Program-made: the position numbers and the translations under genes
Notes under the pieces: generated by a model
The model's database searches: none
What the model saw: the letters and a program-made list of their open reading frames with translations, nothing else
Told to the model about the DNA's origin: nothing
Part shown: positions 16,891 to 24,231 of the stretch, in pieces
Layout of the letters: every line of letters begins with the position of its first letter
Numbering within the stretch: the stretch's first letter is position 1
Assembly: GCF_014650995.1 (NCBI RefSeq)
Contig: NZ_BMWA01000011.1
Span: forward strand, 186,001 to 250,000
Length of the DNA: 64,000 nt
DNA from: Streptomyces viridiviolaceus
GTDB taxonomy: Bacteria > Actinomycetota > Actinomycetes > Streptomycetales > Streptomycetaceae
Direction: 5' to 3'

Positions 16891-18144
16891 TCACTCGGAG
16901 GATGGCGCCGCGCCCCGTCGCAGGACGAGCGCCGAGTTGAAGCCCATGAGCCCTCGACTGAGGACCAGGGCGGTACGCGGCTCGGCGGGCCGTGCCCGGC
17001 CGGCCACCAGGTCCAGGTCGTGGCACACGTCGGACACGTGCGGCGTGGGCGGGATCAGTCCGTGCTCCATGGCGAGCACCGCGGACGCCACGTCGAGCAC
17101 CGGTGCCGCGCAGTACGCCCGTCCCGTCCCGGTCTTGGGCGCGGTGACGGGCACGCGCCGCGCGTGCGGGCCGAGCGCATCGGCCAGCGCCAGGGCCTCG
17201 GCCCGGTCCGCCTCCGGGACACCGAGGGCGTCCGCGAACACGACGTCCACCTCCTCGGGCCGGCAGCCGGCCTCCGCCAGCGCCCCCTCGATCGCCCGGG
17301 CCAGTCCGGCCCGGGACTCCTCCCAGCGGGAGGCACCCGTGAACGTCGCCGCGTGCCCCGCCACCGTCGCCCGCGCCTCCGCCCCGCGCTCCCGCGCCGC
17401 CTCCTCGGCCTCCACCAGCAGCACGGCCCCGCCCTCGGCGGGCACGAAACCGCAGGCGGCGTCCGTGAACGGGCGGTAGGCGCGGTCCGGTTCGGTGGCA
17501 CGGCTCAACTCGGGGTAGCCCAGCTGGCAGACGATCGAGTACGGGGCCAGTGGCGCCTCCGTCGCGCCGCAGACGACCGTGTCGGTGCCCTGCCGCACCG
17601 ACAGCGCGGCACGCGCCAGGGCGTCCAGGCCGCCCGCCTCGTCCCCGGCCACCACACCGCAAGGTCCCTTGAAGTCGTTGCGGATGGAGATCTGGCCGGT
17701 GCTGGCCGCGTAGAACCAGGCGATCGACTGGTACGGACCCACGTACCGCGACCCCTGACCCCACAGGTTCTGCAGCTCCCGCTGCCCGAACTCGCCGCCG
17801 CCCGACCCCGCGGCCGTCACGACGCCCACCGAGTACGGCGACTCGACGTCGGCGCGGCCGAACCGGGCGTCGGCCAGGGCCAGTTCGGCCGCGGCGAGGG
17901 CGAAGTGCGTGAACCGGTCGGTCTGGACGAGGTACCTCCCCTCGATCACCTCCTCCGCGTCGAAGCCCCGCACCTCGCCCGCCACGCGCAGCGGCATGTG
18001 GTCACAGCCCTCCCTGGTGACCGGACCGAGGCTGCTGGCTCCGTCCACGGTCGCCTTCCAGAACGCCTCGACCCCGATGCCGTGCGGAGCCACCACGCCC
18101 AGGCCGGTGACGACCGCGCGCCGGGACCGTTGTCGTCCGCTCAT
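16891..18144 (-). CDS. whiE-ORFIV: WhiE ORFIV-type ketosynthase beta / chain length factor
   Basis: A 417-aa thiolase-fold protein that dimerises with KS-alpha and sets chain length. The ATG at 18144 overlaps the KS-alpha TGA (ATGA), giving equimolar coupled translation. At the position of the KS-alpha active Cys it reads AGDEAGGLDAL (about residue 168), so Cys is replaced by Glu. Most chain length factors have Gln there (DQAGGLDA). The catalytic His positions are also degraded, as expected for a non-condensing subunit. Confidence 0.96.
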   Translation of the reverse strand: MSGRQRSRRAVVTGLGVVAPHGIGVEAFWKATVDGASSLGPVTREGCDHMPLRVAGEVRGFDAEEVIEGRYLVQTDRFTHFALAAAELALADARFGRADVESPYSVGVVTAAGSGGGEFGQRELQNLWGQGSRYVGPYQSIAWFYAASTGQISIRNDFKGPCGVVAGDEAGGLDALARAALSVRQGTDTVVCGATEAPLAPYSIVCQLGYPELSRATEPDRAYRPFTDAACGFVPAEGGAVLLVEAEEAARERGAEARATVAGHAATFTGASRWEESRAGLARAIEGALAEAGCRPEEVDVVFADALGVPEADRAEALALADALGPHARRVPVTAPKTGTGRAYCAAPVLDVASAVLAMEHGLIPPTPHVSDVCHDLDLVAGRARPAEPRTALVLSRGLMGFNSALVLRRGAAPSSE

Positions 18145-19430
18145 CGCCCTCCTCCTTCGAAGCCGGAACCGGAACCGCAGCCGCTCAGCACGACCGCGGA
18201 CTGGAAACCGCCGAAACCGCTGCCCACGGACAGCACGTGCCGCAGCGCCCGCTCCCGTGCCTCGCGCGGCACGTAGTCCAGGTCGCACTCGGGGTCCGGG
18301 GTCTCGTAGTTGGCCGTGGGCGGCACCACCTGGTGTGCCAGCGCGAGGACACACGCGGCGAGCTCGATCGAGCCGATCGCGCCGAGCGAGTGGCCCACCA
18401 TGGACTTGATCGAGCTCATGGGGGTCGCGTAAGCGTGCTGGCCCAGCGACCGCTTGACGGCCGCGGTCTCGTGCCGGTCGTTCTGCTGGGTGCCGGAGCC
18501 GTGCGCGTTGACGTAATCGACGGCCGAGCCGTCCAGCCGGGCCATGTCGAGCGCGGTGTCGATCGCCCGCGCCATCTCCAGGCCCTCCTTGGTGAGCCCG
18601 GTCATGTGGTACGCGTTGCCGAAGGTCGCGTAGCCGGAGATCTCGCAGTACACCTCCGCACCGCGGGCCCGGGCGTGCTCCAGGTCCTCCAGGACCAGCA
18701 CCGCGGCGCCCTCGCCCATCACGAACCCGTTGCGGTCGGCGTCGAACGGGCGGGAGGCGTGCGCGGGGTCTTCGTTGTTCGGCGAGGTCGCCTTGATGGC
18801 GTCGAAGCATGCCATCGTGATCGGGGATATCGGAGAGTCGGCGGCGCCCGCCAGGCACACGTCGACGCGCCCCTCGGCGACGGCGTGGTAGGCGTACCCC
18901 ACCGCGTCGAGGCCGGACGTGCACCCGGTGGACACCGTCTGCACCGGACCGTGGAGACCGAACTGCTCGGCCACGGCCGAGGCCAGCGTGCTGGGAGTGA
19001 AGGCGCGGTGCAGATGCGGTTCCGCCTTCCGGTCGTCGACGTCCCAGCGCGAGCCCCGCTCACTGACCAGGACGTAGTCGTGCTCCAGACGGGTGGTGCC
19101 GCCGACCGCGGTGCCCAACGTGGCGCCCGCCCGCCACGGATCCTCCCGGCCCAGGTCGAGGTTCGCGTCCCGGACCGCCTCGGCGGCGGCGACGAGCGCG
19201 AACTGCACGTACCGGTCGGACCGCTGGACCGTTGCCAGGTCCAGACCGTGCGCGGAGGGATCGAAGTCGCACTCGGCGGCGATCTGCGAGCGCAGCTCGA
19301 CCGGGTCGAACAGGGAGATGCGACGCGTCGCCGTGCGGCCGTTGGACAGCAGGTCCCAGAACTGCGGGACGCCGATCCCGCCGGGGGCGACGACGCCTAT
19401 GCCGGTGACCGCGACCCGACGCCCGTTCAT
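18141..19430 (-). CDS. whiE-ORFIII: WhiE ORFIII-type ketosynthase alpha
   Basis: A 429-aa beta-ketoacyl synthase, the condensing subunit of the minimal type II PKS. Catalytic residues are present: Cys in STGCTSGLDAVG (about 170), His in NAHGSGTQQND (about 310) and His in MVGHSLGAIGS (about 345). It overlaps the cupin gene upstream (ATGA at 19427-19430) and KS-beta downstream. The operon order ORFI-cupin-KS-alpha-KS-beta-ACP-cyclases is the spore-pigment layout, distinct from antibiotic clusters. Confidence 0.97.
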   Translation of the reverse strand: MNGRRVAVTGIGVVAPGGIGVPQFWDLLSNGRTATRRISLFDPVELRSQIAAECDFDPSAHGLDLATVQRSDRYVQFALVAAAEAVRDANLDLGREDPWRAGATLGTAVGGTTRLEHDYVLVSERGSRWDVDDRKAEPHLHRAFTPSTLASAVAEQFGLHGPVQTVSTGCTSGLDAVGYAYHAVAEGRVDVCLAGAADSPISPITMACFDAIKATSPNNEDPAHASRPFDADRNGFVMGEGAAVLVLEDLEHARARGAEVYCEISGYATFGNAYHMTGLTKEGLEMARAIDTALDMARLDGSAVDYVNAHGSGTQQNDRHETAAVKRSLGQHAYATPMSSIKSMVGHSLGAIGSIELAACVLALAHQVVPPTANYETPDPECDLDYVPREARERALRHVLSVGSGFGGFQSAVVLSGCGSGSGFEGGGR

Positions 19431-19879
19431 GAGATCACCTCGGCGGCAGCGGCCGGGCGCTCGCTCCCGGGCACGTTCCCCTGCGTCTCGTCCTCCGTGT
19501 CCACATGGCCGAGCTCCGGCCGCGGGGCCAGCGGGCCCAGGTGGAAGACGATGCGCGCCTCCGTGTCTCCGACGTTGCGGAAGCGGTGCCGCACATTCGG
19601 TGGGATCAGCATCCCCTGCCCGGTGCCCAGGGGGTGGGGCGCGCCGTCCACGTCGACCTCGAACGAGCCGTCCGTGACGTACACGAACTCCTCGGAGTAC
19701 GGGTGGTAGTGCTCGCCGATGCGCTCCCCGGGCTGCACGATGGCCACGCCCATGAAGCCGCTGGTCGACCCGGCCGTGCTGGGGGTGAGAAGGGCGCGGA
19801 GGTCACCGCCGCGCCGGCGGTTCGGCGCTACGTCGCCGAGGGAGACGATGCGTGCCTGCTGGTCTGTCATATCGGTCAC
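19427..19879 (-). CDS. whiE-ORFII: WhiE ORFII-type cupin
   Basis: A 150-aa single cupin barrel. Metal-site residues are visible in GERIGEHYHPYSEEFVYVTD (His-x-His...Glu) and in GQGMLIPPNVRHRFRNVG (second motif His). Cupins are conserved in spore-pigment clusters and are thought to help cyclisation or oxidation of the polyketide; the exact step is not established. The stop overlaps the KS-alpha start. Confidence 0.94.
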   Translation of the reverse strand: MTDMTDQQARIVSLGDVAPNRRRGGDLRALLTPSTAGSTSGFMGVAIVQPGERIGEHYHPYSEEFVYVTDGSFEVDVDGAPHPLGTGQGMLIPPNVRHRFRNVGDTEARIVFHLGPLAPRPELGHVDTEDETQGNVPGSERPAAAAEVIS

Positions 19880-19979
19880 TCCGGAGAACGGGAGGCGGTG
19901 GGAGAAGTAGGGGACGCGGCACGGACGGCGAGCCGAGAGGCACAGGGCCGGTGGACGCCGGTCGGCCGGGACCGCGAGG

Positions 19980-21233
19980 TCAGGAGGCCGGCGAACGCCG
20001 GTCCGTCAGGGGCCGCATACGGGCGTGCGCGAGCAGCCGCAGCAGCGTGCGGTGGTCCGTCAACGGCCCGTCGAGGCCGGCGGCGGCCGTGTCCAGCAGC
20101 CGTCCGGCCTGCGCGGCGGCACCGTCGTCACCGGCGGCCCCTCGCAGGGCCAGCACGAACGCGGGCGCCTCGTCCGGCTCGCCCGCCACGTCGACGACCC
20201 GGGTGACGAGGTCGTCGCGGTGGAAGACCGTGGCGGCGCGGACCGGATTGCCCGGCGCGTGGGCCGCGGCCTCGTCCTGCCGGGCCAGCAACCGGGCCAG
20301 TTCGGCACCGGCACCGGGTACGACCGGATAGAACAGCGCGATCCGCTGCGGGGCCGCCGCCTGGCCCCCGGACGCCACATGGTGGACGGCCGGCATGGCG
20401 GCCAGGGTGAAGAACCGCCGTGCGGACTGCGGGTCGTCGAGGTCGCGTTCCCGCTCCAGATGGGGGTTGAGCGCCTCCTCGACGGCCCGCACCTCGGGCT
20501 GCCGGGCGACATGGCGCAGCGCGGTCTGCAGATCGCCCCGCACCTCCACCGCCCGCACGACCCGGTTGCCGTGCAGGAACAGCGAGGTGCGCAGCAGCCG
20601 GGTGGCGTCGTCGACACGCGGCTCGGGCGATGCGTAACCGGAAAGGATCTCGGCGACCGCGGCCTCGCTGCCGGGCCGCACGGTGAAGGTCAGCGCATGC
20701 CGGACGATGTTGCTCCCCACCCGGGGAGCGGCCCGCAGCTGCTCGTCGGCGCCCTTCGGCGGACCCGCGTGGACGCCGGCGGTCTCCCGCAGGACGCTGT
20801 AGCGCAGCGAGCGGGTGTCGCGGACGCAGTTCTGCAGGGGCTGGACCGTGTCCAGGTGCTCCTCGCTGTTGACCCAGGACAGGAAGGGAGCCGCGCTCTC
20901 CCATTCGCTGGTGAGGAGCCACTGGGTGGGATTCTCCAAGGACTGGCACAGCTGGTCGCTGACATGGCCCGGCACGGCGGCGACCCGGTGACGAATGCGC
21001 TCGTAGGCCTCCAGGAACTCCTGTTGGGTTCCGTCGTGGATGTCCAGCATCAGAACGACCCGCACTCGTGATCCGTCGAACGCCGATGTCGATACGCCGT
21101 CCGCGGCCGCGGACCAGACGCCCGGGACCTTTGTGGACACGGTGCCCGCGGACACGGCGTCCGTCGCCACGGCGTCTGTCGCCACGGCGTCTGTCGGGAC
21201 GGCGTCTGTCGACAGGGCGGGAGAGACCGTCAT
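19980..21233 (-). CDS. whiE-ORFI: WhiE ORFI / SchA-CurD family protein
   Basis: A 417-aa protein of the SchA/CurD-like family found only with spore-pigment PKS genes. The ATG at 21233 has AGAGGTGG five bases upstream. The first about 60 residues are low-complexity (ALSTDAVPTDAVATDAVA), encoded by a 15-bp tandem repeat. Two ferredoxin-like ABM-type segments follow: VRVVLMLDIHDGTQQEFLEA at about 59 and IRHALTFTVRPGSEAAVAEI-like sequence at about 175. Function is unknown beyond pigment biosynthesis. It is the first gene of the minus-strand operon, divergent from the hydroxylase. Confidence 0.92.
   Translation of the reverse strand: MTVSPALSTDAVPTDAVATDAVATDAVSAGTVSTKVPGVWSAAADGVSTSAFDGSRVRVVLMLDIHDGTQQEFLEAYERIRHRVAAVPGHVSDQLCQSLENPTQWLLTSEWESAAPFLSWVNSEEHLDTVQPLQNCVRDTRSLRYSVLRETAGVHAGPPKGADEQLRAAPRVGSNIVRHALTFTVRPGSEAAVAEILSGYASPEPRVDDATRLLRTSLFLHGNRVVRAVEVRGDLQTALRHVARQPEVRAVEEALNPHLERERDLDDPQSARRFFTLAAMPAVHHVASGGQAAAPQRIALFYPVVPGAGAELARLLARQDEAAAHAPGNPVRAATVFHRDDLVTRVVDVAGEPDEAPAFVLALRGAAGDDGAAAQAGRLLDTAAAGLDGPLTDHRTLLRLLAHARMRPLTDRRSPAS
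21154..21213. repeat. 15-bp tandem repeat inside the ORFI start
   Basis: Four tandem copies of ACGGCGTC(C/T)GTCGNN begin at 21154, 21169, 21184 and 21199. On the minus strand they encode the repeated Thr/Ala-Asp-Ala-Val pentapeptide near the N-terminus of the ORFI protein. The period is five codons, so copy-number change would keep the frame. Confidence 0.85.
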
Positions 21234-21671
21234 CCGCCACCTCTTCTCGGGGGAACTTCCTCATGGACTGGGAGCGACCGCCGCGCCGCGTCGCGTGACG
21301 AGGCGGATCCGCCGGTCGCGTAAGCACGATCGTGGGCCGTACCCCGGGAGACCGCGAACCAGACGGGTTAAGCGGGTGAAGCCTGAGCCGCCGCAGGCCT
21401 CGCGGGGCATGCATGAAGATCCCGGCCGGGCCCCGTCCGAACGCCGCGGGCCGACCGGCGGCTACCGGCCCCGACAGCCGCAGCCGCATCCGTACGTACG
21501 CACCGGAAGAACGGACTCGACGAACGGACGGGACGAACGGACGAGACGAACGGGCGAGACGAACGGACGAGGTGACACGAACGGACGGGGCGACCAGCGC
21601 GCCACGACAACACGTCCCGACAACGACACGTCCCGACACGAGGGAGGCCACGACGCAATGGAGGACGAGCG
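21234..21671. promoter_or_regulatory. Divergent whiE promoter region
   Basis: A 438-bp gap between ORFI (minus) and the hydroxylase ORFVIII (plus). In S. coelicolor this gap carries two sporulation-dependent promoters, one of them read by SigF; I cannot place them by motif here. Visible structures are a 13-bp tandem array at 21519-21570 and a 16-bp-spaced direct repeat of ACACGTCCCGACA at 21610 and 21626, both on the ORFVIII side. Confidence 0.6.
21519..21570. repeat. 13-bp tandem repeat upstream of ORFVIII
   Basis: Four head-to-tail copies of GACGAACGG(A/G)CGN begin at 21519, 21532, 21545 and 21558. A degenerate fifth copy (CACGAACGGACGG) starts near 21575. The array ends about 100 bp before the ORFVIII ATG. 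It could be a multi-site operator or simple slippage DNA. Confidence 0.8.
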
Positions 21672-23552
21672 ATGAACGAACGAGCCGAGCGAGCCCAGGG
21701 CATCGACGGGGCCGCCGGGGCCGAGGGCAGGGGAGCGGACAGAGCCGGCCCCGGGGCCCACCGGGTCCCCGTGCTCATCGTCGGAGGCTCCCTGGTCGGC
21801 CTGTCGACCTCGGTGTTCCTGGGCCGGCTGGGGATCCGGCACACGCTGGTGGAGCGCCACGCGGGCACCTCCATCCACCCCCGCGGGCGCGGCAACAACG
21901 TCCGCACCATGGAGATCTACCGCGTGGCCGGCGTCGAGCCGGCCATCCGCCGGGCGGCCGCCACGCTGGCCGACAACCACGGCATCCTCCAGACACCCAC
22001 CCTCGTCGGCGACGCGGGCGAGTGGCTGTTCAAGGAGATCGACCCGGGCAACGGACTGGCCCGCTTCAGCCCCAGCTCATGGTGCCTGTGCAGCCAGAAC
22101 GACCTGGAACCGGAACTCCTGGACCACGCCGTCGGCCTGGGCGGCGACCTGCGTTTCCACACGGAACTGCTGTCGTTCGAGGCCGACGCGGACGGCGTCA
22201 CGGCGATCGTGAAGAGCCGGGAGACGGGCGAACACACCACGATCCGCGCGGACTACCTCGTGGCCGCCGACGGTCCCCGCAGCCCCGTCCGTGAACAGCT
22301 CGGCATCGGACAGAGCGGCCCCGGCGACCTCTTCCACAACATCAGCATCACCTTCCGCTCCCGCCGCCTGGCCGACGTCGTGGGCGACCGCCGCTTCATC
22401 GTCTGCTACCTCACCACCCCGGACGCCGACGGCGCCCTGCTCCCGGTGGACAACGTCGAGAACTGGGTCTTCCACGCCCCCTGGCACCCCGAACACGGCG
22501 AGGCCCTCGAGGAATTCACCGACGAACGCTGCATCGACCACATCCGCCGGGCGGTCGGCGATCCCGACATCGACGTGGAGATCACCGGCAGGGCCCCCTG
22601 GCACGCCGCCCAGCGCGTGGCACGCAGCTACCGCTCGGGCCGCATCCTGCTGGCCGGCGACTCGGCCCACGAGATGTCCCCCACCGGAGCCTTCGGCTCC
22701 AACACTGGCATCCAGGACGCCCACAACCTTGCCTGGAAGCTCGCCGCGGTCCTGGACGGCTGGGCCGGTGAGGGCCTCCTCGACACCTACGACGCCGAAC
22801 GCCGCCCGGTCGCGGAGGCCACCAGCGCCCGCGCGGCCGGCCGCTCGGTGGAACACAGCCACCCCGGCTTCACTCCGCCTGTCGGCGGCGTGGGAGGCAT
22901 GGGCGGTCCGGGAGGTCCCGGCGGCGCTCCGGGAGGCCCGGGCGGCGCTGGCATCGGCGGCCCAGGTGGCGGTGGCCCCGGCGGCGCTGGCATCGGCGGC
23001 CCAGGTGGCGGTGGCCCCGGCGGCGCTCCGGGAGGTCAGGGCGGCCCGGGCGGCCCCGGCGGCGGCCCGGGGCGAGGCATCCTCAACGTCGCCCTCGGCT
23101 ACCGCTACCCGCAGGGCGCCGTGGTCGGCGCCGACCCGGCGACCCCGGTCGTCCCGGACGGGCTGGACCTCTCCGGTGCCCCCGGCAGCAGGGCCCCCCA
23201 CCTCTGGCTCCGCCGCGGCACCGACCGCATCTCCACCCTCGACCTCTACGAACGCACCCTGGTCCTGCTCAGCGACGCGGTGGAGGGCGGCGACTGGCAC
23301 GAGGCGGCGACGCGCGTGGCCGAGGAGATGCCGGTCCCGCTGGCGTCGTACCGCATCGGCACGGCACCGGACGCCGACCTGGCCCCCGACGACGCCGACG
23401 CCGACTGGGCGAAGCACCACGGCGTGACCCGCCGGGGCGCGGTCCTGGTCCGCCCCGACGGCTTCGTCGCCTGGCGCTCCCCGGGCCCGGCCCCGGACGC
23501 GGAGGCGATGCTGGGCCAGGTGGTGAGGACGGTCCTGTCCCGGACCACGTGA
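21672..23552 (+). CDS. whiE-ORFVIII: WhiE ORFVIII-type FAD-dependent aromatic hydroxylase with Gly-rich insert
   Basis: A 626-aa group A flavin monooxygenase that hydroxylates the pigment polyketide using NAD(P)H, FAD and O2. The FAD dinucleotide fold is VPVLIVGGSLVGLSTSVFLG (about 34-53), and the second FAD motif is ILLAGDSAHEMSPTGAFGSN (about 326-345). The C-terminal thioredoxin-like domain of the PHBH class spans about 475-626. Between them, residues about 398-468 are an almost pure Gly/Pro/Ala stretch (GGPGGGGPGGAGI units) that is not part of the enzyme fold. The start follows GGAGG. A hairpin terminator is just downstream. Confidence 0.95.
   Translation: MNERAERAQGIDGAAGAEGRGADRAGPGAHRVPVLIVGGSLVGLSTSVFLGRLGIRHTLVERHAGTSIHPRGRGNNVRTMEIYRVAGVEPAIRRAAATLADNHGILQTPTLVGDAGEWLFKEIDPGNGLARFSPSSWCLCSQNDLEPELLDHAVGLGGDLRFHTELLSFEADADGVTAIVKSRETGEHTTIRADYLVAADGPRSPVREQLGIGQSGPGDLFHNISITFRSRRLADVVGDRRFIVCYLTTPDADGALLPVDNVENWVFHAPWHPEHGEALEEFTDERCIDHIRRAVGDPDIDVEITGRAPWHAAQRVARSYRSGRILLAGDSAHEMSPTGAFGSNTGIQDAHNLAWKLAAVLDGWAGEGLLDTYDAERRPVAEATSARAAGRSVEHSHPGFTPPVGGVGGMGGPGGPGGAPGGPGGAGIGGPGGGGPGGAGIGGPGGGGPGGAPGGQGGPGGPGGGPGRGILNVALGYRYPQGAVVGADPATPVVPDGLDLSGAPGSRAPHLWLRRGTDRISTLDLYERTLVLLSDAVEGGDWHEAATRVAEEMPVPLASYRIGTAPDADLAPDDADADWAKHHGVTRRGAVLVRPDGFVAWRSPGPAPDAEAMLGQVVRTVLSRTT
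22944..23021 (+). repeat. Two perfect 39-bp repeats in the hydroxylase gene
   Basis: The 39-bp unit starting GGCGCTGGCATCGGCGGCCC at 22944 is repeated without mismatch at 22983, and a third copy begins at 23022 before diverging. It encodes the 13-residue repeat GAGIGGPGGGGPG. Identity at synonymous positions shows the duplication is recent. Confidence 0.9.
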
Positions 23553-23568
23553 CGCGACCAGAGGGCCC

Positions 23569-23601
23569 GGGGCCGGCCGAGGAGGACCTCCCGCCGGCCC
23601 C
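23569..23601 (+). terminator. Hairpin after the whiE hydroxylase
   Basis: GGGGCCGGC (23569-23577) pairs perfectly with GCCGGCCCC (23593-23601) around a 15-base loop, 16 bp after the ORFVIII stop. There is no U tract, as is common in Streptomyces. Confidence 0.6.
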
Positions 23602-23745
23602 GGTTCGCCCGCACGACGGCGCCGCACCCGCCGGACCGCGGTGACGCGACCACCACTGCCCCGGGGCCTGTGATCCTCCGCGGCACCGTCAGCCGGATGG
23701 CCCTGCGCACGCAGTGCCGGGCCGCCGGGCGGGCAGGTGAAGAGC

Positions 23746-24201
23746 ATGGTCGGCGAATCAGGTGACGACAGGACGGCACGGGGACAGGGCGAGAGCGGGC
23801 ACCGGCTGGTGCCGCACACGGCCGACGTGCGCATCGAGGCGTGGGGGGCGAGCCGGGAGCGCTGCCTGGCGGAGGCCGTCCTCGGCATGGTGGGCTGCTT
23901 CGCGGACGTCTCGGCGGCCCGGCCCACCGCCGTGGAGCGGGTGCGCTTCACCGAGGCCGGTGACGACGAGCTGCTGGCCGCGCTGCTGGACGAGGTGGTC
24001 TACCGGCTGGAGGTGCACGGACAGGTGCCCGTCGACGTCGAGACGGACGAGGCCGACGGCGGCCTGGAGGTGCGCCTGGCCGTCGCCGCGCTGGCGGACG
24101 TGGAGATCGTCGGCGCGGTGCCGAAAGGCGTCTCCTGGCACCAGCTACGGATCGGGCCGGACGCGTACGGCTGGTCGTGCGCGGTGACCGTCGACGTGTG
24201 A
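23746..24201 (+). CDS. Archease
   Basis: A 151-aa archease, the cofactor that speeds guanylation and multiple turnover of the RtcB RNA ligase. The opening GHRLVPHTADVRIEAWG carries the conserved HTAD metal-site motif. DDELLAALLDEVVYRLEVHG is the characteristic helix, and GVSWHQLRIGPDAYGWSCAV with the terminal VDV ends the family fold, whose penultimate Asp contacts metal. The ATG at 23746 is chosen because AGGTGA sits six bases upstream; a GTG at 23737 lacks a site. It converges with rtcB, 30 bp between the stops. Confidence 0.93.
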   Translation: MVGESGDDRTARGQGESGHRLVPHTADVRIEAWGASRERCLAEAVLGMVGCFADVSAARPTAVERVRFTEAGDDELLAALLDEVVYRLEVHGQVPVDVETDEADGGLEVRLAVAALADVEIVGAVPKGVSWHQLRIGPDAYGWSCAVTVDV

Positions 24202-24231
24202 GGCGCACCGCCGCCGCTCGACGACCTCACG

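Noticed and set aside
21672..23552. The Gly-rich stretch as a frameshift artefact
   Set aside because: The frame is continuous through the insert and both flanking domains are in the same frame; the 39-bp period is a multiple of three.
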